A DNA stretch of 21,721 bases, taken from the NCBI GenBank assembly GCA_020851835.1, contig JADZBZ010000212.1:1-21721 (forward strand), read 5' to 3'. The translations under genes and the position numbers were made by a program. Position 1 is the stretch's first letter; the number at the start of each line of letters is the position of its first letter. Positions 14,441 to 21,598 of this stretch are shown here, one piece after another. The notes below the pieces were generated by a model that worked only from the letters and a program-made list of their open reading frames with translations, was not told the origin of the DNA and made no database searches. The stretch comes from Acidobacteriota bacterium. Its GTDB lineage: Bacteria; Acidobacteriota; Vicinamibacteria; Vicinamibacterales; UBA2999.

Positions 14441-15457
14441 ATGAGGTCTCCGAGAATCCCGGTACGCTTCAACACATTTCGGGTCCAGATTCTCGGCCGG
14501 GCTCGCCTCTTCTTGCATCACCTCGTCGATGCCGGGCTCGTGCCCCCACATGGCGACCCAATCGTGTCGTGGCCTCCACTGTTCGTGAGCTTCTGCCAAT
14601 GGATGCAGCAGCAGCGCGGGACCTGCGACAGCACCCTCGCGAATTACGCGATCCACGTTTGCGAGCTGCTCAAACGAGTGGGTGACGACCCGACCCGATG
14701 GGATGCTCGCTGTCTGCGCGAGTTCATCATCGACGGCAGTCGGACATGCGGGTGGGCCGCGGCGAAGAAGCGGACCACTGCGGTTCGGATGTTGCTGCGG
14801 TTTCTCGTCGCCGAGGGCCGGTGCGCCAGCTGTCTGGATGGAGCGATTCCTGTGCTGGTCCATCGACGCCTCTCATCCTTGCCGCGCTACCTGGCCGAGG
14901 ACGATGTCGAACGCGTCCTCGCCTCCTGCGATCCCGCGTCGGCCGTGGGTCAGCGGGATCACGCCATTCTGCTCCTGCTCGCGCGTTTGGGATTGCGCGC
15001 GGGCGACATCGTACGGCTGCGGCTTCGCGACATCGATTGGAAAGGCGCGTGGATTCACGTCTCGGGCAAGGGCCGCCGTGAGACGCGCCTACCGCTGACG
15101 CACGAGCTCGGCGATGCGCTGGTCACGTATCTCACGCGCGGGCGACCGCAGACGGACACGGACGTCGTCTTCGTCCGCGCCCGCCCACCCTTTCGCCGGT
15201 TCCGCTCGCGTTGTGCCGTGTCAGTGATCGTCGATCGCGCCTTCGCCCGCGCGGGCGTCACGCGTCCGAGTCGCGGCGCCGTCCATTTGCTGCGGCATTC
15301 GGTCGCGACGGCGATGCTTCGCCACGGCGCCTCGCTTCACGACATCGCGGCCCTCCTGCGCCACCGATCGGTCACCACGACGGAGATCTACGCCAAGGTG
15401 GACGTCACGGCCCTGCGCACGATCGCGCAGCCCTGGCCGGAGGTGCCGTCATGTTAG
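14441..15457 (+). CDS. Tyrosine recombinase RitA-like, 5' end replaced by IS3 end
   Basis: A 338-residue frame with the catalytic set R186 (LGLRAGDIVRLRL), K210 (HVSGKGRRE), H282-x-x-R285 (HLLRHSVATAML), H308 (LLRHRS) and Y317 (TTEIYAKV), and a SAM-like core-binding N-domain (residues ~40-125). The first RIT gene normally has a longer N-terminus. Here codons before about 14472 come from the IS3 terminal sequence, so the ATG at 14441 is accidental or a replacement start. No good ribosome site is seen. The catalytic domain is intact, but expression is doubtful. Confidence 0.85.
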   Translation: MRSPRIPVRFNTFRVQILGRARLFLHHLVDAGLVPPHGDPIVSWPPLFVSFCQWMQQQRGTCDSTLANYAIHVCELLKRVGDDPTRWDARCLREFIIDGSRTCGWAAAKKRTTAVRMLLRFLVAEGRCASCLDGAIPVLVHRRLSSLPRYLAEDDVERVLASCDPASAVGQRDHAILLLLARLGLRAGDIVRLRLRDIDWKGAWIHVSGKGRRETRLPLTHELGDALVTYLTRGRPQTDTDVVFVRARPPFRRFRSRCAVSVIVDRAFARAGVTRPSRGAVHLLRHSVATAMLRHGASLHDIAALLRHRSVTTTEIYAKVDVTALRTIAQPWPEVPSC

Positions 15458-16359
15458 CCGCGGCCGTCGACGCGTATGTCGCGATGCGGCGTGCCGCCGG
15501 CTTCACCTTCCAATCGGAAGCGCGGCAGCTGGCGAGCTTCGCGGCGTTTGCCGAGGGCAGGGCCGAGTCGCACGTGCGTGTGTCCCTGGCCGTCGAATGG
15601 GCGGCGCTCGCCCGATCAATGCCCCAGCGTGCCCGTCGGCTCGGGCACGTCATTCGACTCGCTCGCTACCTCCGGGCGGAAGACCGCGCCCACGAGGTCC
15701 CGCCGGCGGTCTTCGGTGCCGAGAAGCGATCCCGTCCCACCCCGTACATCCTCACGCCAGATCAGATTCGTCAGCTGGTCGTGGCCGCATCTCGCTCAGG
15801 GTACCGGACGCTGCGGCGCGACACGTATCGCACCTTCTTTGCGCTCCTCGCGGCCACCGGGTTGCGGGCGTCAGAAGCCATTCACCTCCGACTGGACGAC
15901 ATCACACCCCCCGATGGTCTCGTGATCCGGTGCTCGAAATTCCGCAAAAGCCGACTCGTCCCGCTACATGAAACCGCTCGAGCCGGACTGGAGCGCTACC
16001 TCCAGCGACGGTTGGCGTACGCACCGGCCGAGCCCCACGTGTTCGTGTCGTTGCGGGGGAAACCCCTCTTGCTCCATGACGTCGAAGTCGCCTTCCGGAC
16101 CGCAGCCCGAGCGATCGGCTTACCAGACTCGCCGCGGGCGCGACCGACGCGGCACTCGCTCCGCCACGCGTTTGCCGTGCAAGCGCTGCAAGCCTGCCCG
16201 GATGGCCGTGATGCCATCACCCGGCACATGCTAGCGCTGTCCACGTATCTCGGCCATGCCAAGGTCGCCGATACCTACTGGTACTTGGAGGCCGTCCCGG
16301 AGCTGATGAGGGACATTGCCGATCGCTGCGAGCACTTCGTGACGGGAGGGCAGCCATGA
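15451..16359 (+). CDS. Tyrosine recombinase RitB-like
   Basis: This 302-residue site-specific recombinase has R139 (TGLRASEAIHLRL), K163 (SKFRKSRLVPL), H235-x-x-R238 (TRHSLRHAFAV), H269 (YLGHAKVADT) and Y278 (TYWYLE, nine residues after the histidine). It starts with ATG at 15451, overlapping the ritA stop by 7 nt, and ends in an ATGA overlap with the third recombinase. The TYWYL motif is typical of the middle gene in such trios. All catalytic residues are present and the gene looks intact. The three proteins are thought to act together in RIT transposition. Confidence 0.9.
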   Translation: MLAAAVDAYVAMRRAAGFTFQSEARQLASFAAFAEGRAESHVRVSLAVEWAALARSMPQRARRLGHVIRLARYLRAEDRAHEVPPAVFGAEKRSRPTPYILTPDQIRQLVVAASRSGYRTLRRDTYRTFFALLAATGLRASEAIHLRLDDITPPDGLVIRCSKFRKSRLVPLHETARAGLERYLQRRLAYAPAEPHVFVSLRGKPLLLHDVEVAFRTAARAIGLPDSPRARPTRHSLRHAFAVQALQACPDGRDAITRHMLALSTYLGHAKVADTYWYLEAVPELMRDIADRCEHFVTGGQP

Positions 16360-16941
16360 CACCACTCGCGCCTCACGTCACCGCGTTCTTTCAGCAGCGC
16401 CTCCCAGCCGAGCGCCGCGCCAGCGCTCACACTTCCGAGTCGTAGGCGTACGCGTTTAAGCTGCTGCTGGAATACGCGAGTGAGCGGCTACGCGTGCCGC
16501 CCTCAGCGTTACACCTGGAGCAGATCGATGCGCCGTTGGTGGTCGCGTTCCTGCATCATCTCGAAGCCACGCGCGCCAATCGCCCAAGTTCCAGAAACGT
16601 CCGCCTGGCAGCCATCAAGTCGTTCATGCACTTCCTCGAATGTCGTGAGGCCGCGGCGATCGACCAGATTCGGCGCATCCTGGCGATCCCACCAAAGAAA
16701 GCCGACACGCGGCTGGTCCGCCACCTGACGGTCGAGGAAATGCAAGCGATCTTGAATGCGCCCGAGCCATCCGGCTGGGATGGCCTGCGCGATCGAGCGA
16801 TGCTCCATCTCTGTTTCGCCGGCGGGTTGCGCGTGTCCGAGCTCGTGGGTTTGCAGCTTGGCGACGTGACCCTTCAACCGCAGGCGACGGTCCTCGTGCA
16901 CGGCAAAGGTCGACGCGAGCGCTGCCTGCCCTCTGGAAAGT
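16356..16941 (+). pseudogene. Tyrosine recombinase RitC-like, 5' part (amber, frameshift, IS21 insertion)
   Basis: ATG 16356 overlaps the ritB stop. The frame reads MTPLAPHVTAFFQQRLPAERRASAHTSES, then an in-frame TAG at 16443-16445, then AYAFKLLLEYASERL and a normal core-binding domain. The start of the catalytic domain follows, with the first arginine in FAGGLRVSELVGL and HGKGRRERCLP. Near 16929-16931 one base appears to be missing: CCC TCT GGA should be CCC CTC TGG (LPLWK). At 16941 an IS21 is inserted. The rest of the gene lies at 19896-20328. With three lesions it cannot make a functional recombinase. Confidence 0.85.
16937..16941 (+). repeat. Target-site duplication of IS21, left copy
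   Basis: AAAGT directly precedes the IS end TGTTGGTTTTC and is repeated at 19891-19895 after the other end. A 5-bp duplication fits the IS21 family. Confidence 0.85.
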
Positions 16942-17067
16942 TGTTGGTTTTCAGAATCTAGGGACCCCATTCCGGCGAGTTTTTCAGAATCATTCCCCCC
17001 TCTGAGCTGCGGTTTTTCAAAACCATTCCCCCCTTCGGCGGGCGGGTTTTTCAAAACCATTCCCCCC
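16942..17067 (+). repeat. IS21 left-end multiple terminal repeats
   Basis: Four related units occur: 16942-16966 (outer), 16979-17000, 17011-17033 and 17045-17067. The inner ones share TTTTTCARAAYCATTCCCCCC. Repeated ends of this kind are transposase binding sites in IS21 elements. Confidence 0.85.
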
Positions 17068-17126
17068 TCGCCTGACCGTGCGAACGATGTCTCCGTCCTG
17101 GGCCCATGCCCGGGCGTGGAGGCGTC

Positions 17127-18701
17127 ATGTATCGCGAGGTCACGATGGTGGAAGTCAAAGAGGTCCTCCGGCTCTGGCGGGAGGGCGTGCCGACGAAACG
17201 GCTGGCGGCGCAACTGGGGCTCGATCCCAAAACGGCCCGCCGGTATTTGCGCGCGGCCGAGGCCGCCGGCCTGCGGCGCGAGGGGGCGCCCGTCACCGAC
17301 GAGGACGTGCGCGAGGTGCTGCTCGCGTTGCAACCGGTCAGTGGGCGGCCGCGGGGGGACGGCTGGGCGGCCTGCGCCACGCAACGCGAGGCGATCCGCG
17401 GCTGGCTGGCCGACGGGCTGCGGCTGACCAAGATCCGCAAGCTGCTCGTGCGGCAGGGGGTGCCGATCGCGTATCCGACGCTGTATCGCTTCGCCGTGCT
17501 CGAGCTGCAGTTCGGGCAGACGGCCACCACGATCCCGGTGCTGGATGGCGCGCCGGGCCAGGAGCTGCAGGTCGATACCGGGTGGGTCGGCTGGCTGACG
17601 CTGCCGTCTCCGGCGAAGCGCCGCCGGTTTCGCGCCTGGATCTTCACCGCCGTGTGCTCCCGCCATCGGTTTGTTTATCCGACGTTCGAGGAGTCGACCG
17701 GGCGTGCCATTGAGGCGTGCGAAGCCGCCTGGGAGTTCTTCGGGGGGATCTTCACCGTGCTGATCCCCGACAACACGAAGGCGATCATCCTGGAGGCCGA
17801 TCCCCTCTCCCCGCGCCTCACGCCCGCGTTTCTCGAGTATGCGCAGGCGCGCCACTTCCACATCGATGCCGCCCGCGTGCGGCGGCCTCGGGATAAGGGG
17901 CGCGTCGAGCGCGCGGTACCCAGTGTCCGGGACGATTGCTTTGCCGGCGAGGTGCTCACGACGCTGGACGACGCGCGCACGCTCGCCACGCGCTGGTGTC
18001 TCGACGACTATGGCCTGCGCCGGCACAGTCGTACGCAGCGCCGCCCGCTCGAGCACTTTCGGATGGACGAGCAGCGCGTCCTGCAACCGGCGCCGACCAG
18101 CCCGTACGACATCCCCCTCTGGAGCGAGCCCAAAGTCGCGCGCGACCAGCTCGCCTCCATCGGGAAGGCGACCTACTCGATTCCGCATCGGTACGTCGGC
18201 CAGGTCGTGCGGGCCCGCGCGGATGCACAGCTCGTCTGCTTCTATGCGCGCGGGCTGCTGATCAAGACGCATCCCCGCAAGCCGCCCGGCGGGCAATCGA
18301 TCGACGCGAGCGACTATCCCGTCGAACGGAGTGTCTACGCCTTGCGCAACGTCGCCGCATTGCAGCGCCAGGCCGACGAGGCCGGCCCCATCATTGGGCG
18401 TTACGCCGCGGCGCTCCTCGACAGCCCGTTGCCGTGGACGCGGATGCGGCGCGTGTACGCGCTGCTGGGCCTGGTCCGCCGTTATGGCGCCGCGCGCGTG
18501 ACCGAGGTCTGCACCGTCGCCCTCGCGGCCGACTTGCTTGGTGTGCGGCGCCTCCAGCGCATGCTCGAACTCGGCACGGCGGCCCCGCCGACGCCGAGTG
18601 GGCGCGTGCTGCCGCCCGCCCGCTATCTCCGCCCCGCGACCCAATACGCCTTGCCGTTTCGTGCGCCCACCCCGACCGCAGAAGGAGAAGAGTCCTCATG
18701 A
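17127..18701 (+). CDS. istA: IS21 transposase IstA
   Basis: A 524-residue transposase. A helix-turn-helix lies at the N-terminus (MVEVKEVLRLWREGVPTKRLAAQLGLDPKTARRYLRAAE). An rve/DDE core follows with D150 (QELQVDTGWVGW), D215 (LIPDNTKAII) and E262 (RDKGRVERAV), and then a C-terminal Mu-transposase-like region (GKATYSIPHRYVGQVV). It catalyses strand transfer at the element ends together with IstB. ATG 17127 was chosen because GGAGG is 4 nt upstream; ATG 17106 lacks a ribosome site and ATG 17145 (after GAGG) is a possible alternative. The stop overlaps istB by 4 nt. No lesions are seen. Confidence 0.93.
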   Translation: MYREVTMVEVKEVLRLWREGVPTKRLAAQLGLDPKTARRYLRAAEAAGLRREGAPVTDEDVREVLLALQPVSGRPRGDGWAACATQREAIRGWLADGLRLTKIRKLLVRQGVPIAYPTLYRFAVLELQFGQTATTIPVLDGAPGQELQVDTGWVGWLTLPSPAKRRRFRAWIFTAVCSRHRFVYPTFEESTGRAIEACEAAWEFFGGIFTVLIPDNTKAIILEADPLSPRLTPAFLEYAQARHFHIDAARVRRPRDKGRVERAVPSVRDDCFAGEVLTTLDDARTLATRWCLDDYGLRRHSRTQRRPLEHFRMDEQRVLQPAPTSPYDIPLWSEPKVARDQLASIGKATYSIPHRYVGQVVRARADAQLVCFYARGLLIKTHPRKPPGGQSIDASDYPVERSVYALRNVAALQRQADEAGPIIGRYAAALLDSPLPWTRMRRVYALLGLVRRYGAARVTEVCTVALAADLLGVRRLQRMLELGTAAPPTPSGRVLPPARYLRPATQYALPFRAPTPTAEGEESS

Positions 18702-19477
18702 CCCCCGACCTGATCAGTCCCGATTTAAAAACCGTCCTGCGCCGGCTCCGGCTGTCGCGGATCCTCGACGTCTTGCCCGAGCGCCTGACGCTCGCCCGCC
18801 AGCAGAAGATGCCGCATCAGGATCTGTTGCTCCTCGTCCTCAGCGACGAAGTCGCCCGGCGGGAGAGCCTGGGACTGTCGCTGCGCGTGCAGAAAGCCCA
18901 TCTCGATCCGGCCCTACACCTGGAGGCCTGGGATCCCAGCGCGAAGGTGACTCTGGATCGCGCGCTCCTGAATGAACTCGCGTCCTTGCGCTTCCTCGAT
19001 GCCCACGCGCACGTCGCGATCGTCGGCCCGGTCGGCGTCGGGAAGACCTTCCTGGCGCATGCGCTCGGCCACATCGCCTGCCGGCGCGGCGCGACCGTGC
19101 TCGCGATCCGCACCGATCAGATGCTCAAAACGCTCAAGCACGCGCGCCTCGATCACAGCTATGACGTCGAACTGCGCAAGCTCACCGCCGTCGATCTCCT
19201 CATCCTTGACGACTTCGCGATCGATGTCCTGGATCCGACCGAGAGTCGCGATCTCTACGACCTGCTGCTCGAGCGCTATCGCACCGGTTCCATCGTGGTG
19301 ACCTCGAATCGCGGCCCGGACGAATGGCTCGCCACGTTTGCCGATCCCGTGCGCGCCCGGAGCGCCATCGATCGCTTCACCAGCAACGCCTACGACCTCG
19401 TCATCGACGGCGAATCGTATCGGCCCCGGCTCAAACCGCGCCTCGCGACGGACGTGGCGGAGCGCCGCCGATCATGA
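18698..19477 (+). CDS. istB: IS21 helper ATPase IstB
   Basis: This 259-residue AAA+ ATPase has Walker A GPVGVGKT at residues 110-117, Walker B DLLILDDF at 166-173, a sensor-like VVTSNRGPDEW at 200-210 and the family ending DRFTSNAYDLVIDGESYRPR. IstB assembles on DNA and directs IstA to the target site. The ATG at 18698 overlaps the istA stop, with GAAGGAGA upstream at 18681-18688. It is distinct from the second istB remnant at 20384-20545, whose C-terminal sequence is different. Confidence 0.93.
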   Translation: MTPDLISPDLKTVLRRLRLSRILDVLPERLTLARQQKMPHQDLLLLVLSDEVARRESLGLSLRVQKAHLDPALHLEAWDPSAKVTLDRALLNELASLRFLDAHAHVAIVGPVGVGKTFLAHALGHIACRRGATVLAIRTDQMLKTLKHARLDHSYDVELRKLTAVDLLILDDFAIDVLDPTESRDLYDLLLERYRTGSIVVTSNRGPDEWLATFADPVRARSAIDRFTSNAYDLVIDGESYRPRLKPRLATDVAERRRS

Positions 19478-19627
19478 TCACATCATCGCGTGTCGGCATC
19501 GGCGGCACACCCGATCCCCACCAGCCCCGCGGGATCGGCGCGCCTCGGGCATCCGGCGCGGTCGAGCTGACGCACACCACGCCCGTGACGCGCCGGCCGG
19601 CCCCCGGCCGTGGAAATGTCGGTCGCA

Positions 19628-19688
19628 TGGACATCACAGACCGATGTCCACACGCCCTTGGAAATCTCGCACAGACCGCGAGATTTCC
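19628..19688 (+). other. Two adjacent hairpins with the same 7-nt loop, IS21 3' region
   Basis: TGGACATC/GATGTCCA (19628-19635, 19643-19650; 8 bp) and GGAAATCTCGC/GCGAGATTTCC (19660-19670, 19678-19688; 11 bp) are perfect stems of unrelated sequence. Both enclose the loop ACAGACC. The same loop on different stems suggests a recognised RNA or DNA structure. No function is known to me. Confidence 0.7.
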
Positions 19689-19736
19689 ACATTCCCACCG
19701 CCGACCCCCGTTGCAGGAGCAGACACGAACCCTGGA

Positions 19737-19755
19737 GCGCGCGCTTCGCGCGCGC
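19737..19755 (+). terminator. GC-rich hairpin after istB
   Basis: GCGCGCGC-TTC-GCGCGCGC is a perfect 8-bp stem. There is no T-run after it, so intrinsic termination is only a guess. Confidence 0.3.
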
Positions 19756-19840
19756 ACGGAAGACACCAGCAGGAGGGGTCTAGACACGGCATGACGCCGT
19801 AGGGCACGCTACACACGCACGGAGGCGACGGCACAACTCA

Positions 19841-19890
19841 GGGGGGAATGGTTTTGAAAAACCAAGGTCCCATCCTTTTGAAAACCGACA
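19841..19890 (+). repeat. IS21 right-end terminal repeats
   Basis: The inner unit 19841-19863 is the exact inverse of the left-end unit GGTTTTTCAAAACCATTCCCCCC. The outer unit 19864-19890 ends TGAAAACCGACA and pairs with the left end at 16942. Confidence 0.85.
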
Positions 19891-19895
19891 AAAGT
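19891..19895 (+). repeat. Target-site duplication of IS21, right copy
   Basis: AAAGT matches 16937-16941. Removing the IS and one copy joins the two parts of the third recombinase gene. Confidence 0.85.
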
Positions 19896-20328
19896 CACGG
19901 CGACCGCTCTACGCGCGTGGTTGGGCGTCCGTGGCACCCCGCCCGCGCCTGAGGTCTTCGTCAGCGCTCGCGGCCAGCCGCTGACGCGCTCGGGTTTTGA
20001 GTACATCCTCACAAAATACGTCCAGATAGCGATCACACACCGCCCATCGCTCTCGACCAAACACGTCTCGCCCCACGTGCTGCGTCACACCTGCGCCCTA
20101 ACCGTCCTGCAAGCGACCAAGGATCTGCGCAAGGTCTCACTCTGGCTCGGACATGCCCACATGCAAACCACGGAGATGTACACGCGTGCGGATCCGTCAG
20201 TGAAGCTGGAAGCCCTGGAAGCGATGATTGCGCCGAAGCTGCGATCAGGCCGCTTCAAGGCCACCGACACGCTGATCGCCTCGCTGACATCACGCTCCGT
20301 AATGCGGAGTACTGAACCGCGAAAATGA
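19896..20328 (+). pseudogene. Tyrosine recombinase RitC-like, 3' part
   Basis: This continues the gene broken at 16941. After the duplication the frame reads ATALRAWLGVRGTPPAPEVFVSARGQPLTRSGF, then HVLRHTCALTVLQ (H-x-x-R box), WLGHAHMQTTEMYTRADP (H and nucleophilic Y) and a normal C-terminal tail to the TGA at 20326-20328. Catalytic residues are intact, but the fragment lacks the first arginine and the DNA-binding N-domain. Joining it to the 5' part requires a one-base correction at about 16930. Confidence 0.88.
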
Positions 20329-20383
20329 CGTCCTGGCGGGGCCTCGTTTCACGAGGCTCCGCATAACGATTGGCTCCGCATTA
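20295..20383 (+). repeat. Candidate right end of RIT element: ATGCGGAG motif cluster and hairpin
   Basis: GGCTCCGCATAA (20355-20366) and GGCTCCGCATTA (20372-20383) are near-identical direct repeats. TAATGCGGAG (20300-20309, in a CTCCG/CGGAG hairpin) is their inverse. Between them a 12-bp stem with one G-T pair (20336-20347 with 20351-20362, loop TTC) stands out. The cluster ends where an istB reading frame begins, so it probably marks the element boundary and recombinase sites. Confidence 0.55.
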
Positions 20384-20545
20384 AATCGCCCGGTCGACGA
20401 CTGGGGCAAACTCCTGGGCGACACCGCCGCGGTCACGGCGCTCCTCGACCGGTTCCTGCACCACGCCCATGTGCTGAAATGCGGGCCCCGGAGCTGGCGC
20501 ACCAAGGTGCACACCGACTTGCGTCCCGATCCCGTCTCGCAGTAG
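20384..20545 (+). pseudogene. C-terminal fragment of a second IstB (different IS21 element)
   Basis: The frame NRPVDDWGKLLGDTAAVTALLDRFLHHAHVLKCGPRSWRTKVHTDL and a stop at 20543-20545 match the C-terminal end of IstB-like ATPases (xNRPxxDWGKxLGDxAAxxALLDRLLHHAHVL). The ATPase core is missing. The fragment starts exactly after the RIT right-end motifs, which suggests the RIT element inserted in this istB. It is not similar to the C-terminus of the intact IstB in the window. Confidence 0.8.
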
Positions 20546-20570
20546 AAGTCACGAGTCTCGATCGGCGCCC

Positions 20571-20620
20571 GTAAATGACGGTTTTGCCCTGTCGATAAAT
20601 TGCCGGTTTTGCCCCGTCCA
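20571..20620 (+). repeat. Right-end terminal repeats of the second IS21 element
   Basis: Two direct units, TAAATGACGGTTTTGCCCTG... (20572-20595) and TAAATTGCCGGTTTTGCCCC... (20596-20620), follow the istB remnant by about 26 bp. They have the form of IS21 multiple terminal repeats. The element would end near 20620, inside the reverse transcriptase gene. Confidence 0.7.
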
Positions 20621-21077
20621 CCGAGGGCCCGGCATCGAGCGCGCCGCGCTTGGGACGGTACCCGTAGGCCGCCTCATCGAAGTCCGCTTCGAAGATCGGT
20701 TCGAGCACCAGCGTCGCCGCGGTCCGTACGACCCGGTCGCGGATCGTGGGAATACCGAGCGGTCGCTGGCCCACACCACTGGCTTTCGGAATCATCACGC
20801 GTCTGACCGGCTGCGGTTTGTAGCGTCCGGTCCGAACCTCCTCCCGCAATTTGCCGAGCCAGCGCTCCACCCCATAGACCTCGATGCGCGCAAACGTTTC
20901 CCCATCCACGCCGGGCGCTCCGCCGTTCGTTCGGCTGAGCGCGAACGCGTGTACGAGGATGTTGTCACGCCACACCTTGTCATACAGAAAATGGAACCGC
21001 CGCGTCGGCTCCAACTTGGCCTTCACGTACAGCGCTCGTTGGAGCGTCCGGATTCGTTCGGGAGTTGCCAGGCTCAC
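20621..21077 (-). pseudogene. Group II intron reverse transcriptase/maturase, N-terminal part
   Basis: About 150 codons from a GTG at 21077 (GGGGG 6 nt upstream). Recognisable are RT0, SRTNGGAPGVDGETF (residues 48-62); RT1, WLGKLREEVRTGRYKPQPVRRVMIPKASG...RPLGIPTIRDRVVRTAATLVLEPIFEADF (73-133); and the start of RT2, YGYRPKRGALDA (138-149). Similarity ends at about 20631, where the end of the second IS21 starts. The YADD active site, maturase X domain and endonuclease are absent, so the protein is inactive. In such introns the protein assists splicing and mobility of its host RNA. Confidence 0.88.
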
Positions 21078-21570
21078 GCCAGTCCCCCTCTCCTCAGCTC
21101 GTCCAAGCGCGCCTCGAACCAGGGCTCCTTCCCTCCACCGGCGTTACCCGGTTTCGACAGTACTATGAGCCCCTCCGATTCCTGCCATACCCGACTCCCG
21201 ATGGAGCCGTTGCCAGGTGTCCCTGACAGCCCGACAGGCCTCCCGTGTTGCGAATCACCGCGTGTGTACGCGCCGCGCCCACTACCCCGGCGAGCAGGTC
21301 GACCTTCGTTTGTCGGTCGTTCTGGTCGACCTCGACGGCCTTCGTCTATTGAGAGGAGACTCGGCGCCCGCATTCAAACTTTCGAGGCCTGCTCAGGCTT
21401 CACTCGCGTTGCGGCCCGCACACTCGCTGGCCCGCCCGAAGCGGACCTCTGTCCCCGGAGCTTCGATGGCTCGGTCGCCCTCGCCATCGCCCGGGTAGCT
21501 ACCAAGGCGTACCGACACCTCCTCGGACCGGACTCTCACCGGCTGCGTTGATTCACCTTTCACGGCGCAC
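20621..21570 (-). mobile_element. Group II intron, 5' part (domains I-IV start), truncated
   Basis: Upstream of the reverse transcriptase, about 490 bp of leftward-strand sequence has no gene but has the look of group II intron RNA. It includes GTGCGCCGTG (21570-21561), matching the GUGYG 5' end rule, then GCCGGTGAGAGTCCGGT and many GAAA/GTAA-type loops. The 3' half with domain V and VI is missing because of the IS21 insertion. The exact 5' splice site is uncertain. Confidence 0.6.
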
Positions 21571-21598
21571 TCTCACCTATCTTGGCAGGGAGGGGGGC

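Larger units (their letters stand above)
14000..14471 (-). mobile_element. IS3-family insertion sequence, 5' remnant
   Basis: On the leftward strand the element begins TGAAGCGTACCGGGATTC (from 14471), a typical IS3-family terminal start with 5'-TGA. It contains complete orfA and about 37 codons of orfB, then breaks at repeat copy 4. The other end is missing, so it cannot move by itself. The 14471 boundary lies inside the 5' region of the first RIT recombinase gene. Confidence 0.75.
16942..19890 (+). mobile_element. Intact IS21-family insertion sequence (2949 bp)
   Basis: The ends TGTTGGTTTTCA and TGAAAACCGACA are imperfect inverted repeats (TGTYGGTTTTCA) and are flanked by the 5-bp duplication AAAGT. 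Inside are istA and istB in an ATGA overlap. Internal end repeats of the form GTTTTTCAAAACCATTCCCCCC occur at the left and right ends. It carries a 360-bp non-coding region after istB with strong hairpins. Everything needed for transposition appears present, so it may be recently active. Confidence 0.93.
14472..20383 (+). mobile_element. RIT (recombinase-in-trio) element, left end lost, interrupted by IS21
   Basis: Three co-directional tyrosine recombinase genes overlap by a few bases (7 nt, then 4 nt), the defining layout of RIT elements. The left terminus is missing because the IS3 remnant cuts the first gene. The right terminus is probably the GGCTCCGCAT motif cluster at 20355-20383, after which an unrelated istB reading frame starts. 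An intact IS21 (16942-19890) sits in the third gene. Confidence 0.75.

Noticed and set aside
16509..18644. Long open frame of 711 codons on the minus strand
   Set aside because: It crosses the recombinase fragment, the IS21 ends and istA in antisense, and has no recognisable domain.
17936..18697. N-terminal extension of IstB
   Set aside because: The frame is open upstream, but the residues are an out-of-frame reading of istA. The ATG at 18698 with its ATGA overlap and ribosome site is the family start.
20433..21077. Diversity-generating retroelement or retron
   Set aside because: The reverse transcriptase has group II intron RT0-RT2 features and is truncated. No template/variable repeat pair or msr-msd structure is visible.
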